This document shows positions 12,330 through 23,880 of a DNA stretch of 64,000 bases, piece after piece. The notes under the pieces are model-generated. The model was not told the DNA's origin. It saw only the letters and a list, made by a program, of their open reading frames with translations, and ran no database searches. The DNA is from Siphonodentalium dalli (lineage: Eukaryota; Mollusca; Scaphopoda; Gadilida; Siphonodentaliidae): the NCBI GenBank assembly GCA_032622095.1, contig CP136066.1, positions 46,100,911-46,164,910 on the forward strand, read 5' to 3'. Within the stretch, counting starts at the first letter, position 1. Each line of letters starts with the position of its first letter. The position numbers were made by a program, and so were the translations under genes.

Positions 12330-13130
12330 GGAACTAGAAATATATTGGTAGAAGGTTTGGCTGTGTTTGAATGCCTATCGGCGGATTTCTATAAATATTT
12401 TTAATGGCAACCTTTGCAAGTTAAATCTTTTTACCAATTCGTGGATACCAAATTTATTACGATTGGACGTCGGGAACATGACGTACTAATTGAAATAATC
12501 TCGAGGGGTATGAACCCCAAATAGCCCCACTATATAGAGATATTTCGGTAGACAGTTTATTGTCGTAGTTTATAATTGCGCACTATAAGCGTTTAAGTGA
12601 CTTTTTGTGGGTTTTCTATAAATATTTTTGGCGACAAATATTTGCATGTTGCAAGTTTAGTCTCTGGCCGATTCATGGGTATGAAATTTGTTACGCTCGG
12701 ACATCGGGAACTTTTCGTATTAATCGATATAAACCCAAACTAGGAATATATTGGTCGAAAGTTTGTCCGTGTTTGAATGTCTGTTGTCGGATTTCTATAA
12801 ATATTTTAAGGCAACCGTTTGCATGTTGAAAGTTCAGTCTTTTGCCGATTCGTGGATACCAAATTTATTAGGATTGGTAATCGGAGACATGTTGTAGTAA
12901 CTGAAATAATCTCCAGGGATATAAACCCCAAATAACCCCACTAGAGATATTTTGGAAGACAGTTTATTGTCTGAGTTGATCATTGCGCACTATATGACGG
13001 GCTGCGTTTAGGCTACTTTTGTGGGTTTTCTATAAATATTTTTAGCGACATATTTTTGCATGTTGCAAGTTCAGTCTCTGGCCGATTCATGGGTATCAAA
13101 TTTACGATCGGACATCGGGAACTTGAGAAG
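12330..13130 (+). repeat. Satellite block, two ~410-bp dimers
   Basis: The word ttctataaatatttt recurs at about 12387, 12610, 12791 and 13024. Alternate copies are most alike (ggatttctataaatattt against gggttttctataaatattt). A higher-order unit of about 405-414 bp made of two ~200-bp monomers is therefore present twice. No coding potential is seen. Confidence 0.75.
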
Positions 13131-13261
13131 TCAGTGGGAACAAAATTTCCATTGAATATCAAATATCTCGCGCAAAAATTGAATAAAGACTCAAAATACA
13201 TTAAAATAATATTATAATTCATGCACAAATTATCACACGGTGTTGTAGTCAATACCATTTA

Positions 13262-13733
13262 TATGGAATCCTATTAGGGCCACTTGCTAATGGCGCTTTC
13301 GGCGCACTTTTTGTCGCTTTCGGCGCGATGCGCCGAAAGCGCCGAAACATACCCTAATGGCGCACTTTTTGTCGCTTCCGGCGCGCGCCATTAGGGAGTG
13401 GACCTAATAGTATACCTAATGGCGCTTTCGGCGCGCGCCGAAAGCGACAAAAAGTGCGCCATTAGTAACGCGCCGAAAGCGACAAAATGTGCGCCGTTAC
13501 GGCGCACATTTTGTCGCTTTCGGCGCGCCGAAACATGCGCTAATATCGCACATTTTCGGCGCGCGCGCCGAAAGCGACAAAAAGTGCGCCGAAAGCGACA
13601 AATAGTGCGCCGTAACGGCGCATATTTTGTCGCTTTCGGCGCGTTACTAATGGCGCACTTTTTGTCGCTTTCGGCGCTTTCGGCGCATCGCGCCGAAAGC
13701 GCCATTAGCAAGTGGCCCTAATAGGATTCCATA
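13262..13733. mobile_element. CG-rich palindromic transposon, copy 1 (472 bp)
   Basis: Inverted ends begin TATGGAATCCTATTAGGGCC and end with the complement, flanked by identical hexamers CATTTA (13256-13261 and 13734-13739), a likely 6-bp target-site duplication. The interior is built from repeated, mutually inverted modules such as GGCGCTTTCGGCGC, AAAGCGACAAAAAGTGCGCC and CATTAGTAACGCG, giving nested hairpins. It is strikingly CpG-dense against an AT-rich background. No protein is encoded; open frames on both strands reflect lack of stop words. The transposon class is unknown. Confidence 0.85.
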
Positions 13734-13789
13734 CATTTACGAACAAACCCGTCGTTGACAACATAATCGACGCGGCAGTTAGTGTAATT

Positions 13790-15184
13790 TATGGAATCCT
13801 ATTAGGGCCACTTGCTAATGGCGCTTTCAGCGCGCGCCGAAGCGACAAAAAGTGCGCCATTAGTAACGCGCCGAAAGCGCCGAAAGCGACAAAATGTGCG
13901 CCGTTACGGCGCACATTTTGTCGCTTTGAAGGCGCGCCGAAACATGCGCTAATATCGCACATTTTGTCGCTTTCAAGTAAATAAGTACTGGAAAGCGTCA
14001 AAAAGTGCGTCATTAATAACGCGCCGAAAGCGACAAAATGTGCGCACATTTTGTAGCTTTCGGCACGTTAATAATGACGCACTTTTTGTCGCTTTCCAGT
14101 ACTTATTTACTTGAAATTGGCCCAAAAAAAGGGAATTACGGGTCCCTGGGGGCTTGATTCCCTCATATGGTTTGCTTATTGAATTAAAATTTGGCACCCC
14201 CCCCCCATATTTTCATGTTATCAGCATCTCTGCCCTATATACGAATGTGTGTCTCCACCCCGGAGTTCTAGTAAATTTTAGTAAGGGGATATCTCCTGCA
14301 CAGATATATTTAGCATTTCCATGGTAATCAAAAGGGAATTATGAGTTATTGGTGGACTGCCTCCTGCATATGGTAAATAGGGAAATCTCTTGCACAGATA
14401 TATACAAGTTTGATGGTCATAGAAGATCATGGGGCAAGGATGCTGATTATATGAAAATATGGGGTTTCTTGTTTACCCAATTTTAAGTCAATTAGGTTAA
14501 GACCATTGATATTGTATGTATATGTGCAGGGGATGCCCCTTTAATAAAATACAATAGAGCTCCAGGGTGGAGAGACATTCCCTGGGGCAGGGATGCTGTT
14601 GATGTGAAAATAGGGGGTTTTACCCAATTTTAAGTCAATACGTACACCATATGAGGGAAGCAAGCCCCAGGGACCCCTAATTCCCTTTCTATATATATGA
14701 CCATCAAAATTGTATATATCTGTGCAAGAGATGTCCCTTTACTGGAATTTACTAGAACTCCGGGGTGGAGACACATTCCTGGGGCACGGATGCTGAGATT
14801 CATTTGGAAATATGTCTTGTATTCAAATTTCGAGTCTATATAAGCCCACCATATGCAGGAAGCAGTCCATGGAAATGCTAAATATATCTGTGCAGGAGAT
14901 ATCCCCTTACTAAAATTTACTAGAACTCCGGGGTGGAGACACACATTCGTGGGGCAGAGATGCTGATAACATGAAAATATGGGGGGGGGGTACCAAATTG
15001 TAATTCAATAAGCAAACCATATAAGGGAATCAAGCCCCAGGGACCCCTAATTCCCTTTTTTTGGGCCAATTTCAAGTAAATAAGTACTGGAAGGCGACAA
15101 AAAGTGCGTCATTAATAACGCGCCGAAAGCGACAAAATGTGCGCCGAAAGCGCCATTAGCAAGTGGCCCTAATAGGATTCCATA
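13790..15184. mobile_element. CG-rich palindromic transposon, copy 2 (1395 bp, composite)
   Basis: It has the same inverted ends as the element at 13262-13733, flanked by GTAATT on both sides (13784-13789 and 15185-15190), again a 6-bp duplication. Only 56 bp separate it from copy 1. Inside the CG-rich modules lies a palindrome with caagtaaataagtactgg arms (about 13973-14115). Farther in is a long inverted repeat (about 14118-14340 against 14865-15068) with words such as ggagatatccccttact and accccggagttctag. It is a nest of foldbacks without a coding region. Confidence 0.85.
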
Positions 15185-15190
15185 GTAATT

Positions 15191-15930
15191 AGCTTGAAAC
15201 TTCTAGTGGGGTTGATACCCCTCCAGCGCTATATACAGAGGGGATATCACAATGTTCGCGTCATGGGAATTCTGAGGCGGTCATTCATGAAACCGATATA
15301 TTTTATATTATAATAAATATATATACCTAATAATATGATCTTGAGGGCGTTACCATTTCTGACTATGGTGTTCTTGTTCTAAATCGACGACCAAATAATC
15401 GCGCGACATACCGCGCAGCAAACACCGTGCCGAAGGCCCTTTATAATCCCATACACTTACGGTCTGAGGTTATAATGTCCGCGGTAGAAACAGAGGTACT
15501 TCTGATTATGGACAAAACAATTGTAGCAATACTAGATGCAACAAGCAGGATACATAGTGTGGAAATAACCCATGTGTTCCTGGAAATAGATTTTACACGG
15601 TCTAAAACACCCATATCTTAACGAGGCAAGTGTACCACGTCAATGCCACCGTGTGTATAACATAAATATATGCTAATAGCAAATTAGGTGCGGTATTCAT
15701 ATCACATGTTTGGATATGGATTAGACTCAGTGGACATTGATCTGAATTCAATAAACAGACGTAGTTTCAGCAACCGATATCAGCATGTACGACCTGTGTC
15801 CTTACCACACATGGTTGTGGTTGATGTAAAGCAGTCAAATCCGATATGGCCCAAATTCAGGGTATACTAGACGTATTCTTCCCATATAAACACCTAAACA
15901 ATAAGAGTCCCCCTCATATCCCTTATAAAT
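15191..15930. other. Intergenic, nothing recognised
   Basis: Mixed sequence with two short plus frames of 60-64 codons showing no recognisable domain. No repeats stand out. Confidence 0.5.
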
Positions 15931-15934
15931 ATTT

Positions 15935-16485
15935 ACAATTGTTTTACCATAGTAAAATTATGGTTAACCATAATAAAAAACAATAGTTAATTTACACCGG
16001 TTATCTGAAACTATAGTTAATTTACAATGGTTATTTGAGTGTAAATTTACAACGGTGATTTGGGTGGTAAATTTACAATGGTGATTTGGGTGGTAAATTT
16101 ACAACGGTGATTTGGGTGGTAAATTTACAACGGTGATTTGGGTGGTAAATTTACAACGGTTGTGGTAAAACTATGGTTTTACAACGGTTATTTGAGTAGT
16201 AAATCTATAGTAAAAAAAACAGTAGTTAATTTACCATGGTTATACCCATGCCTCCATGATAATTACTATGCCTCCTTGTAATTACCATGGTATTATGATG
16301 ATTACCATAGTGTTACCACTCAAAAGACTGTTGTAAATTAACTGTTGTTTTTTCACTATGGTAATTACCGTGATGACCGATTACCATAGTTTTACCACCA
16401 AAAGACTGTTGAAAAGGTACTATTGTTTGTTTTACTATTGCTTCACCACACAAATAACTTGTAAATTAACTATTGTTTTTTTACT
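15935..16485. repeat. 26-bp minisatellite within an inverted-repeat element
   Basis: A 26-bp unit (gtaaatttacaacggtgatt plus tgggtg) is repeated about five times at 16041-16160 with few changes. The flanks (15935-16030 and 16320-16480) carry ttaccatagt, aacaatagttaatttac and their complements in opposite orientation, so the whole block has dyad symmetry around 16250. It may be a MITE with an expanded internal repeat. Confidence 0.65.
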
Positions 16486-17447
16486 GGGATTTGCAACAGC
16501 ACTTGATGAGTTCTGAACACACAGTTGCAGCTTCTGGTAATGTAGCCCACAATGGTTTATATCCATGGTTTTCAACTGACCATCCCCAGTCACGAGGTTC
16601 AGGTATTGGAATTGTTATGTCATGACAAGTGTACCACAATCTTGCCTGGTAGAGGGCTCATTTCATATGCTGTATTAGGGCCCCTTTTGTGCGACAAGTT
16701 TTGGAGAATTCTCTTATTCCTCGTTAAACAGCAACCTTTGACAACCTTTATTATAATTAATGATACTGAAACGTTCGAGTTCTTTGAAAATATCTGAGGA
16801 CAAATCTAGTTTAATAAAATGTTGATTCGCCAAAAAGAAGAAATGCACATGTATCTATGATCGCTGGTTAATATTTCCATGCCATCCATAAACGTTTTCT
16901 GCCCTTTCCATGGAAGAAGGAAGTGCTTTCACAACCAGATATCGAATGAAAAATGGGTAGAGATAAACAACTGTCGTCGCCCAGAGCGGAACATGTGCTG
17001 TTGACATGGTACAATGTTTTATGTTGCCTGTTCCTAGAGAAACCCATATATCAGCACCACTGTTAGCATCGTTAAACTTTGAAAACTGACAGAGGAGAAT
17101 TACCTAAAATCTGTGTCAACAGTCCGAACATGGATTGTCGTCAGCCCAAAAGAAAGCGCATGAATAATATGCAGCACAATTCTAATATCAGCTTCCTCCT
17201 GACAACAGTTTCTCAAGATTCTTCTATTGGCGAATCAAACTTTTATTCAACTAGATTCGTCCTCAGATATTTTCAAAGAACTCGAACGTTTCATTATCAT
17301 TACGTAAAATAAAGGTTGTCAAAACTTGTCGCTCAATAGAAGGTACAGCACATGAAACGCGCTGTCTACCAGGCAGGAGTGTGGTACACTTGTCACGACA
17401 AGCTGCAGCTGTGTGTTCAGAACTCATTAAGTGTTGTTGCAAATCCC
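16486..17447. mobile_element. Foldback element, arms 16486-16844 and 17215-17447
   Basis: The left arm starts gggatttgcaacagcactt and the right arm ends in its near-complement (aagtgttgttgcaaatccc). Inside, the word aaacgttcgagttctttgaa and its complement, and a gacaagtgtaccaca word and its complement, are mirrored. The left arm carries extra sequence (about 16533-16615) missing on the right. Short frames on either strand here are copies of the same non-coding repeat. Confidence 0.75.
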
Positions 17448-17612
17448 AAACTTGTAACATATGCAAATCTGCAAAAGCTGATTTACCATGCACAAGGTTA
17501 TATAGATGTGTAATTGTGATATTAAGAATGCCTAAAATATGTCTTCAACGTATAAACACAGGCACCGGTGATTATAATATGACAATATATGAGTTGCTAT
17601 CTATCGGCTGGT

Positions 17613-18075
17613 ATTATAAGACTGTGAACATTATAGTTATATAACATAACAAACATGAATTTAAGAAAATAGTATAAACAAAGATATGCCATCTTTATGT
17701 CATGTGTATTATTGATGGACAATTCAAAGTTGTGACCTGAAATACATATCTATATATACTCCCCTCTTGTATGCTAGATCACATAAACGAATGATGTTGG
17801 GTCAATACCTTCAAATATATCCATTGATGGTATAATAGATTAATGGTATTATCAGACTGTGAACATTATAGTTATATAACACAACACACATGAATTTAAG
17901 AAAATAGTATAAACAAAGATAGGCCATCTTTATGTCATGTGTATTATTGATGGACAATTTAAAGTTGTGACCTGAAATACATATCTATATATACACCCCT
18001 CTTGTATGCTAGATCACATAAGTCAATGATGTTGGGTCAATACCTTCAAATATATCCATTGATGGTATAATAGAT
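17613..18075 (+). repeat. Tandem duplication, 235-bp period
   Basis: Two almost identical copies, aligned by actgtgaacattatagttat at 17621 and 17856. Both end in a ccattgatggtataatagat word. The few differences (tatgcc against taggcc, aacgaatg against agtcaatg) indicate a recent duplication. Confidence 0.85.
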
Positions 18076-18640
18076 TTTTTTAATTTTTATTCTATTTCAC
18101 CAAGAAATTACATGTATACACCTTTATAACAACCACCAAGGGTGCTTATACCTAAGGCAGGTGAATGGCGTCATATAATTTTTTCTATATCCGTCAGTGA
18201 TTTTTCAAGATCGCGGGTCTAGATTTTGGAGAAATTGTCACGTGACTTCCGGTTAGCAACCGTGTGTAGATTGCAAAAAAAAAAGCGGAATTGGAAATGA
18301 AGCATCGCGATAAAAATAAAAGTAACTACTTCACGGCTTACGAAGAATTCACATGTGATTTAAGTCTATTAATTTCATTTAGACCAATTTCGTTGGTTGG
18401 CTTAATGAAATCTAAAAAGGAAGAAGTCATGACGATAATACAGACAAGATTTTGTCTTGTCAATTTGGCATGTCGTCTCCGTCGTGACCACTGCATGATG
18501 TTACATAAATTATTCTTAGCTTTACGTCGCCGAAATAAGGCAAATTTGAGGCACATCATGTGTGGTTGCTCCACTGCGTGTCACGTACGAATCATATTAT
18601 GTGTTGTATTCGACATTCATTTTCGAAACATTTAAGACCG
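18076..18640 (+). other. Unrecognised region with a 114-codon frame (18291-18635)
   Basis: A plus frame at 18291-18635 is rich in Arg, Leu and Cys (for example MCGCSTACHVR) but matches no domain I recognise. Neither a splice context nor a polyadenylation context is obvious. It is probably a chance frame in non-coding DNA; a short exon of an unknown gene cannot be excluded. Confidence 0.25.
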
Positions 18641-18644
18641 CATA

Positions 18645-19490
18645 TTGTATATTATCTTGGGAAATGTTTGAGAAATTTCCCTTATATTTGTTGAAAATAG
18701 TTGAAATGATGAAATATAATTGTTATATAGGCATATAATCGTAAATTTCAACATTATGCTCACAATGAGGTTGTTACATTATCATATATGACGAATTGCG
18801 ATCGACAAACTCACTTTATAAGATTTAACCAAAGATTTATTGAATCCTTACAACAGTCACATTTTCGAGATTTTGGGTTGAGGGGTAACATAAACCAAAT
18901 TTTCTGAAACGTTGTCACATATTAGCCACACAAAATGTATTCATTGTTTTCAGTATATCTGTCCAAATCATATAAGACCAAACATTGTGAACTATTGCAA
19001 ATATCCTATGAGTAAATGATAATTTATTGGACCAAAATATTTGAAATGACGAGGATTTTCTTACCAAATTGCATCTGTTTTGTCGAAAAAGTTTAAATTT
19101 CAACTTTGGTCATTGTGTATGTACTTGCCATTACAGTATTTAGAAACGTGATCGAATAGTGTCCTTCATAGATTCTCATCCATGTTCTATCGGATGTTTA
19201 TCACAAAAACAAAATTTCATGTTTTTTGGGGTAAGGGGGTAATATAATCAAAAATTTCTAAAACACGGTTACGAATTTGTCCTAGATGTTGTATGTTTTG
19301 TTTGCAGTATACATTTCCTAAATAGTTAAGGTCTTAACCTTTGATATACACTGAACAAGTTTTGAGAAATTGTCCGTTTATTATTCCGAAAAATTTGAAA
19401 CGAGAATGATTTTATGACAAAATTTCATGTTTTTGGTCCAAAAAGTGATAAATTTCAAATTTGGTCAGCCTGGGTAGCTATCATCTTCAA
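18645..19490. repeat. Diverged tandem repeat, about 350-bp period
   Basis: The segment around 18870 (a ttttggg word, a ggggtaa word, aaattttctgaaac) recurs near 19223. The downstream landmarks tttgaaatgacgagga and aagtttaaatttcaa (near 19050-19095) recur near 19400-19455. A weaker third copy may precede 18760. All are non-coding. Confidence 0.55.
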
Positions 19491-19940
19491 AATATGACAA
19501 TGCCGGGTGGAATGACGCCTTTATTAGGTATGTGCCTTAAATTTTATACCAGTTGGAACGTCACTGTGAAATAATTCTTGAAATTGGCGGCCGTTTTGTA
19601 TATATACTGGAAACAAGGCTTAATATTGATCAGAAACCTGTTTCTAGTTCACTTTTTGAAAGAGCACACATCACTTGACATAATATTAAAAAATGGCACT
19701 TTTGGCCAGTCCCTTCCAACATAAACGCTAAGTCACTACACTAACATATCCTCGTGCAAATAAGATATTTACAAAGTAAAACTATTTATGTTTTAACTCG
19801 TTTCACTCGAACAAACATAAATTATTTATTGAATAACAACTACGAATTATATAAACGAAGTTTTAATCTAGAAAGTCAGGTTAACGATTTGCTTCACATA
19901 AACTGTGCACATCATATTAAATAATCACAAAAGACCTGTC
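19491..19940. other. Intergenic, nothing recognised
   Basis: AT-rich spacer with no open frame, repeat or motif that I can support. Confidence 0.5.
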
Positions 19941-20170
19941 ATACTATAAACATGTATCATACAATGAAACGAACTTTTGCAGTCTATATTCTCATATGTA
20001 TTGATGATCAACTTTTTCAAAAGCCAATATAATCGAATAATTATCTACGTTACTAATACTATAAACATGTATCATACAATGAAACGAACTTTTGCAGTCT
20101 ATATTCTCATATTTATTGATGACCAACTTTTTCAAAAGCCAATATAATCGAATAATTATCTACGTTACTA
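19941..20170 (+). repeat. Tandem duplication, 115-bp period
   Basis: Two copies (19941-20055 and 20056-20170) start at ctataaacatgtatcata. They are almost identical, with differences such as catatgtattgatgatc against catatttattgatgacc, pointing to a very recent duplication. Confidence 0.9.
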
Positions 20171-20908
20171 AATGTGGGTGGGAGGGTGGACCAACCGTGC
20201 ACATTATAAGCTGAACGTAGACTGAGCACTAAAATCTTGTTTGCGTTCAAGCACACTTTAGAACAATCGAGAAACTCGTGCTGAATCGAGTCAATATCAA
20301 TCAACATTTAGCACGCGTGAACTACTATCGCCAATCACCCAGATATGCCCTATCGATTTACCCCCCCGTCGATCTAATATTGTCCTTTAACACTCTTGGC
20401 TCCAAATAATTCTTCGTTGAACTTCAATAAAGTAATTTACGTCAGGACGAACCAGTATCAATTTATTCTGTTGCAAGCGACACCGGACCGATCTTTCCGC
20501 TATGTGTCGACAGTAAATAAAAATCACATGGTATAATAGATGCACCGAAGTACCATGTGCATAGTAAGTGAGGTGTGTATATTATAACCAATCACAGTGC
20601 GCGTTGCTTAACAGTGCTTGCTGTTAACCAGTCGTATTGCGCATTAGATAGCGCAGTCTCTGTAACTTAGCGTCTGGATGATAATTATTATTCAGCATTT
20701 CCAGGAATAAACAATACGGACAAAACAATCCAAAATAATTAATTTTCTTTTCCTTTTTTATTTTCTCTCCGGCTATCTTATTATCTTGAGCGAAGATCTT
20801 CACCAGGACAACAGAATAATATTTAATATTCACCGACTGTTATTTTTATAAAGGTGTATTTGCCTACAGTTTCTGACTGTTTATAACTTAGTATAAGAGT
20901 TTCGATTT
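20171..20908. other. Spacer upstream of the DIRS-like element
   Basis: No gene is recognised. The 5' part of the retroelement at 20909 onward may extend into this stretch, but I found no repeat that marks its edge. Confidence 0.4.
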
Positions 20909-21645
20909 GTGGTGTCTTGGAATTCGCGGAGGACTTTGTCTCAGACTATTTTCAGTTTCTGTTCGTTTTTGTTTTCATTTTTGTTGAGAATTCTGGCTAA
21001 AATCTTGATATTTGGGTCGAGTCATGTTTCCCATTTTGTGAGGGAGTTATTCTATGGGGATCGAGCGGCATCGCAGCCATTTAATCGGGTTGTCGTACAC
21101 CTTTGAAGTTAGACAGTTCTAGTGTGGTTGTGAAATGTTTTGGTGTATCAGGTTTTCGAATTAGCGACATCACGGAGGGGATTCGGAGGCGTATTCGAGG
21201 TTTTAAACCGGATGTCCTCCTTGTTATGTGTGGAGGAAATTATCTTTAGGATCAGTCACCTGATCATGTGTTTCAATGTCTGCTTGGTCTGGTCTTATAC
21301 TTGGGGAAAATGTTGGCTCTAATTTAGTCCGCATCTTCGTGTTTGAGGTTCTTGAGCGCCTCCAGGTACGTCTGCCCGGTCCCGACAGGTTTAATACGAG
21401 GGACCGACAGCTGTGGCAGCTTTTAATGGCAGAGTCATGGAACTTAATGTTGCCCCCAGGAACCGGTTGAGTCGTAATTCTCGGTTGGCTTTTTATTGGC
21501 CATTGCGTCGCCTCTCTACCATGGCCAAAGACCTCTTGGAGGATAACGTTCACCTGAATTCGGCTGGCAACCAGCGTTTGCGTCGCAATGTCAAACAAGC
21601 CATTGAACACATCTCTCGTGCCGCTGATCTCTGGTTTGCAGGGTT
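20909..21645 (+). pseudogene. SGNH/GDSL-type hydrolase of the DIRS-like element
   Basis: Block I appears as ILIFGSSHVSHF (about 20995-21033). After a frame change near 21106, FGVSGFRI and PDVLLVMCGGNY (about 21139-21243) supply the block II glycine and the GxN of block III. After further frame changes, DNVHLNSAGNQRL (about 21540-21580) supplies the Asp-His of block V. The block order and spacing fit the SGNH hydrolase fold found as an accessory protein in some YR and LINE elements. At least three frameshifts or stops make it non-functional. Confidence 0.7.
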
Positions 21646-22200
21646 ATTTACTAGAATATATTGTTATCTGTCAGTGTGCTTGTGTGAGTTATTTATCATT
21701 ACTGTGTGCTTAGATTACATGCCTCTCTTGTGCCTGGGTCAAATGTCATGATCAGTGTTTCTCTAACATTTAAACACCTCTCCTCTAGTGTCACTGATCT
21801 CTGCTCTGCAGGGTTATTCATGGGGTGTTATATCTCAGTGCACTTTTAAATTATATGTATCAGTTTTCACTGGTATGAGTAGTGTCACTGATCTCTGTGG
21901 TGCAGGGTTAACCAGTGTACTTTTGGGGATATGGTTGTTAATATTGAATAATTTGCATTTATTTTGACTGGTAATTTTTAACACATCATTAGTAGTTTGG
22001 CTGATATGGGCAATAATGCCACTGATCCGTGCTGTACAGGGTTCCAACGAACTATTATCTTTCAGTGTAATTTTTGGATTAATATTGAAAATCTGCCATT
22101 ATTCATCAGTCAGTCATTTCTAACAGCGTTTAACTTTCATTAGTAGGCTATTAATATCCATTGTGACTGATCTCTGCCACGCAGGGTTATTTCGGCTGTT
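21615..22200 (+). repeat. Five copies of a short ctgatctctg/tgcagggtta motif
   Basis: A 25-30 bp motif (ctgatctctg, a variable hexamer, cagggttat) occurs near 21623, 21790, 21884, 22020 and 22163, at 93-168 bp spacing, between the hydrolase and gag. It is in the right place to be terminal or internal repeats of the retroelement, but the split direct repeat pattern of YR elements could not be confirmed by eye. Confidence 0.6.
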
Positions 22201-22806
22201 ATAATTGGTGCTGGGGAGGTCTTTGGTGTACCATCCTGATCTTCCTAGGGTATATTTTTGTTTAATCTAGATAATTGACAGTTCATTTATTAATTTTGCG
22301 TTCTACATTTTGCAGCCAGTGCCGAATTTGGTTTCATGACATGCATATATTATTCAAATTCCATGATGTCCAGGTGTACATTAATACATATGCGCTGAGG
22401 TAGAATTTGATTATATAACCTGGAGGGAACGTCAGGTTCACATGTACCGGCAATTATACTTCATCCATTGCTAGCAACCAAATTAATTTAAATTTGTTAT
22501 TCATCTTATGCTTAAAGATCAGGCATATTAATGATATAATGTAGTCAAATCTATTTATTCAAGTCAATGTCATAGGTAGGTGCTATCTAGCAACACAAGG
22601 CATTGATGGTACACAGGTATTTTATTTAAACACATCATAAATACACAAATGAATTGAAGTAAATATGATGTAGAGCGTAACATTTTTAATCCACTAAGGG
22701 AGCGGTGGCTCATCAGAACTATGTTACTCGCTTCATTATTGTTTGCTTTCACATACTAAAAGCTACATCGAAGCGTGCCGATCGGGGCCCGCAAATACAA
22801 TCCAAG
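22201..22806. other. Non-coding part of the DIRS-like element or flank
   Basis: AT-rich sequence between the short repeats and gag, with no open frame of note. It may be the untranslated leader of the element. Confidence 0.4.
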
Positions 22807-23880
22807 ATGATGACCACCCATACACACAGAGGACGAGGTCGGCCTTCAGCGATTGGCAGACAGGGCCGCAGTGCTAATACAGCCGACGCACTCGAGGATG
22901 GCCTACCACATATTACATGTAATCCAAGTGATGACCAGGCAAACGACACAATGACATTGAACACACGCAGGCACAATCACACACACGATTTAGTGGGCAT
23001 ATCCGACATTCTTTCGCCAGCCCAAACATAGCAAGTGATTGCAGAGCAGCAGCAGAAATTATTCAAGCTGCAGTCGATGCCAATATGTGTTGACTTTGGT
23101 GAGGACATTATGCCCTCTCTGATATCCGCCAGGTAGCCAGGACTCCATAATGGAAGACACATCCAATGCGGGCCCCTCTTCTTTGATGCGCTTGTCGTCT
23201 TTGGCCAATGGGGCTGGCCCCTCAAATGTGGCGAATTCCGCAATTCCATTGGCAGCCCATGTTACCCCACCAGTAAAAAGAAAAGTATGGGCCAATGAAT
23301 ATGTTGAATTTTACTCACTGCTTGACCATGGCAGTTCTTAGACACAATATACGATTGATGTCAATCCGGCTGGGGAGGGCTCACCTCTCATTTATGTTCC
23401 CAAACCGGTTCGCCAAATTAAAGATATAGACCAGTGCATTTGAGATCAAAAATATCCATCAACTTCTAAAGCTCTTAATCAATACCAGAGTTTCATTCGA
23501 TCCATGGCCAGGGACGGCGCAAATTGGGCTTGATACGACTGGCAATTTCGGCTTTCCCGCCAGTCTGATGAGAATCTGACCTGGGATTCATTATATTACA
23601 AACTACATACGAGGGCCAACAAACCTCGGCAATTTCATCCTCAGCAACCTGAGCGTGCCAACACTTTTCGACGCACCGCTCCAAATTCCTCACGGAGCAT
23701 GTTTAAAATTTCATGGGACAGGGTCCTGCGATGGATATGAATTCCCACCTAAATGTGTGGTGTGCGACAAGGACCTTTCCTTGCAAAAATGCCACAAACA
23801 GAATGAGTGGTTTCGGGGGAGCTTTCGGAGGAACAGTTCCTTTCGGACCGAGGTGCCCCGAAACCATTCGGATCTCGATC
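22807..23880 (+). pseudogene. DIRS/Ngaro-type gag, broken
   Basis: It opens with an Arg-Gly-rich segment (MTTHTHRGRGRPS). After a frame change, PVKRKVWANEYVEFYSLL (about 23265-23325) matches the motif near the middle of YR-element gag proteins. The same frame continues through in-frame stops at 23339-23341, 23441-23443 and 23531-23533 (a TGA at an expected Trp) into WDSLYYKLHTRA. After another shift, GACLKFHGTGSCDGYE followed by CVVCDK is a zinc knuckle (about 23697-23770). Gag packages the element RNA. The chain of stops shows old decay. Confidence 0.75.

Noticed and set aside
13391-13984. Arg/Ala-rich frames on both strands in the CG-rich elements
   Set aside because: Both strands are open because the repeated modules lack stop words; the DNA is an inverted-repeat transposon without a protein.
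18291-18635. 114-codon frame as a host gene
   Set aside because: No domain and an opposing 78-codon frame over the same DNA; kept only as an unrecognised region.
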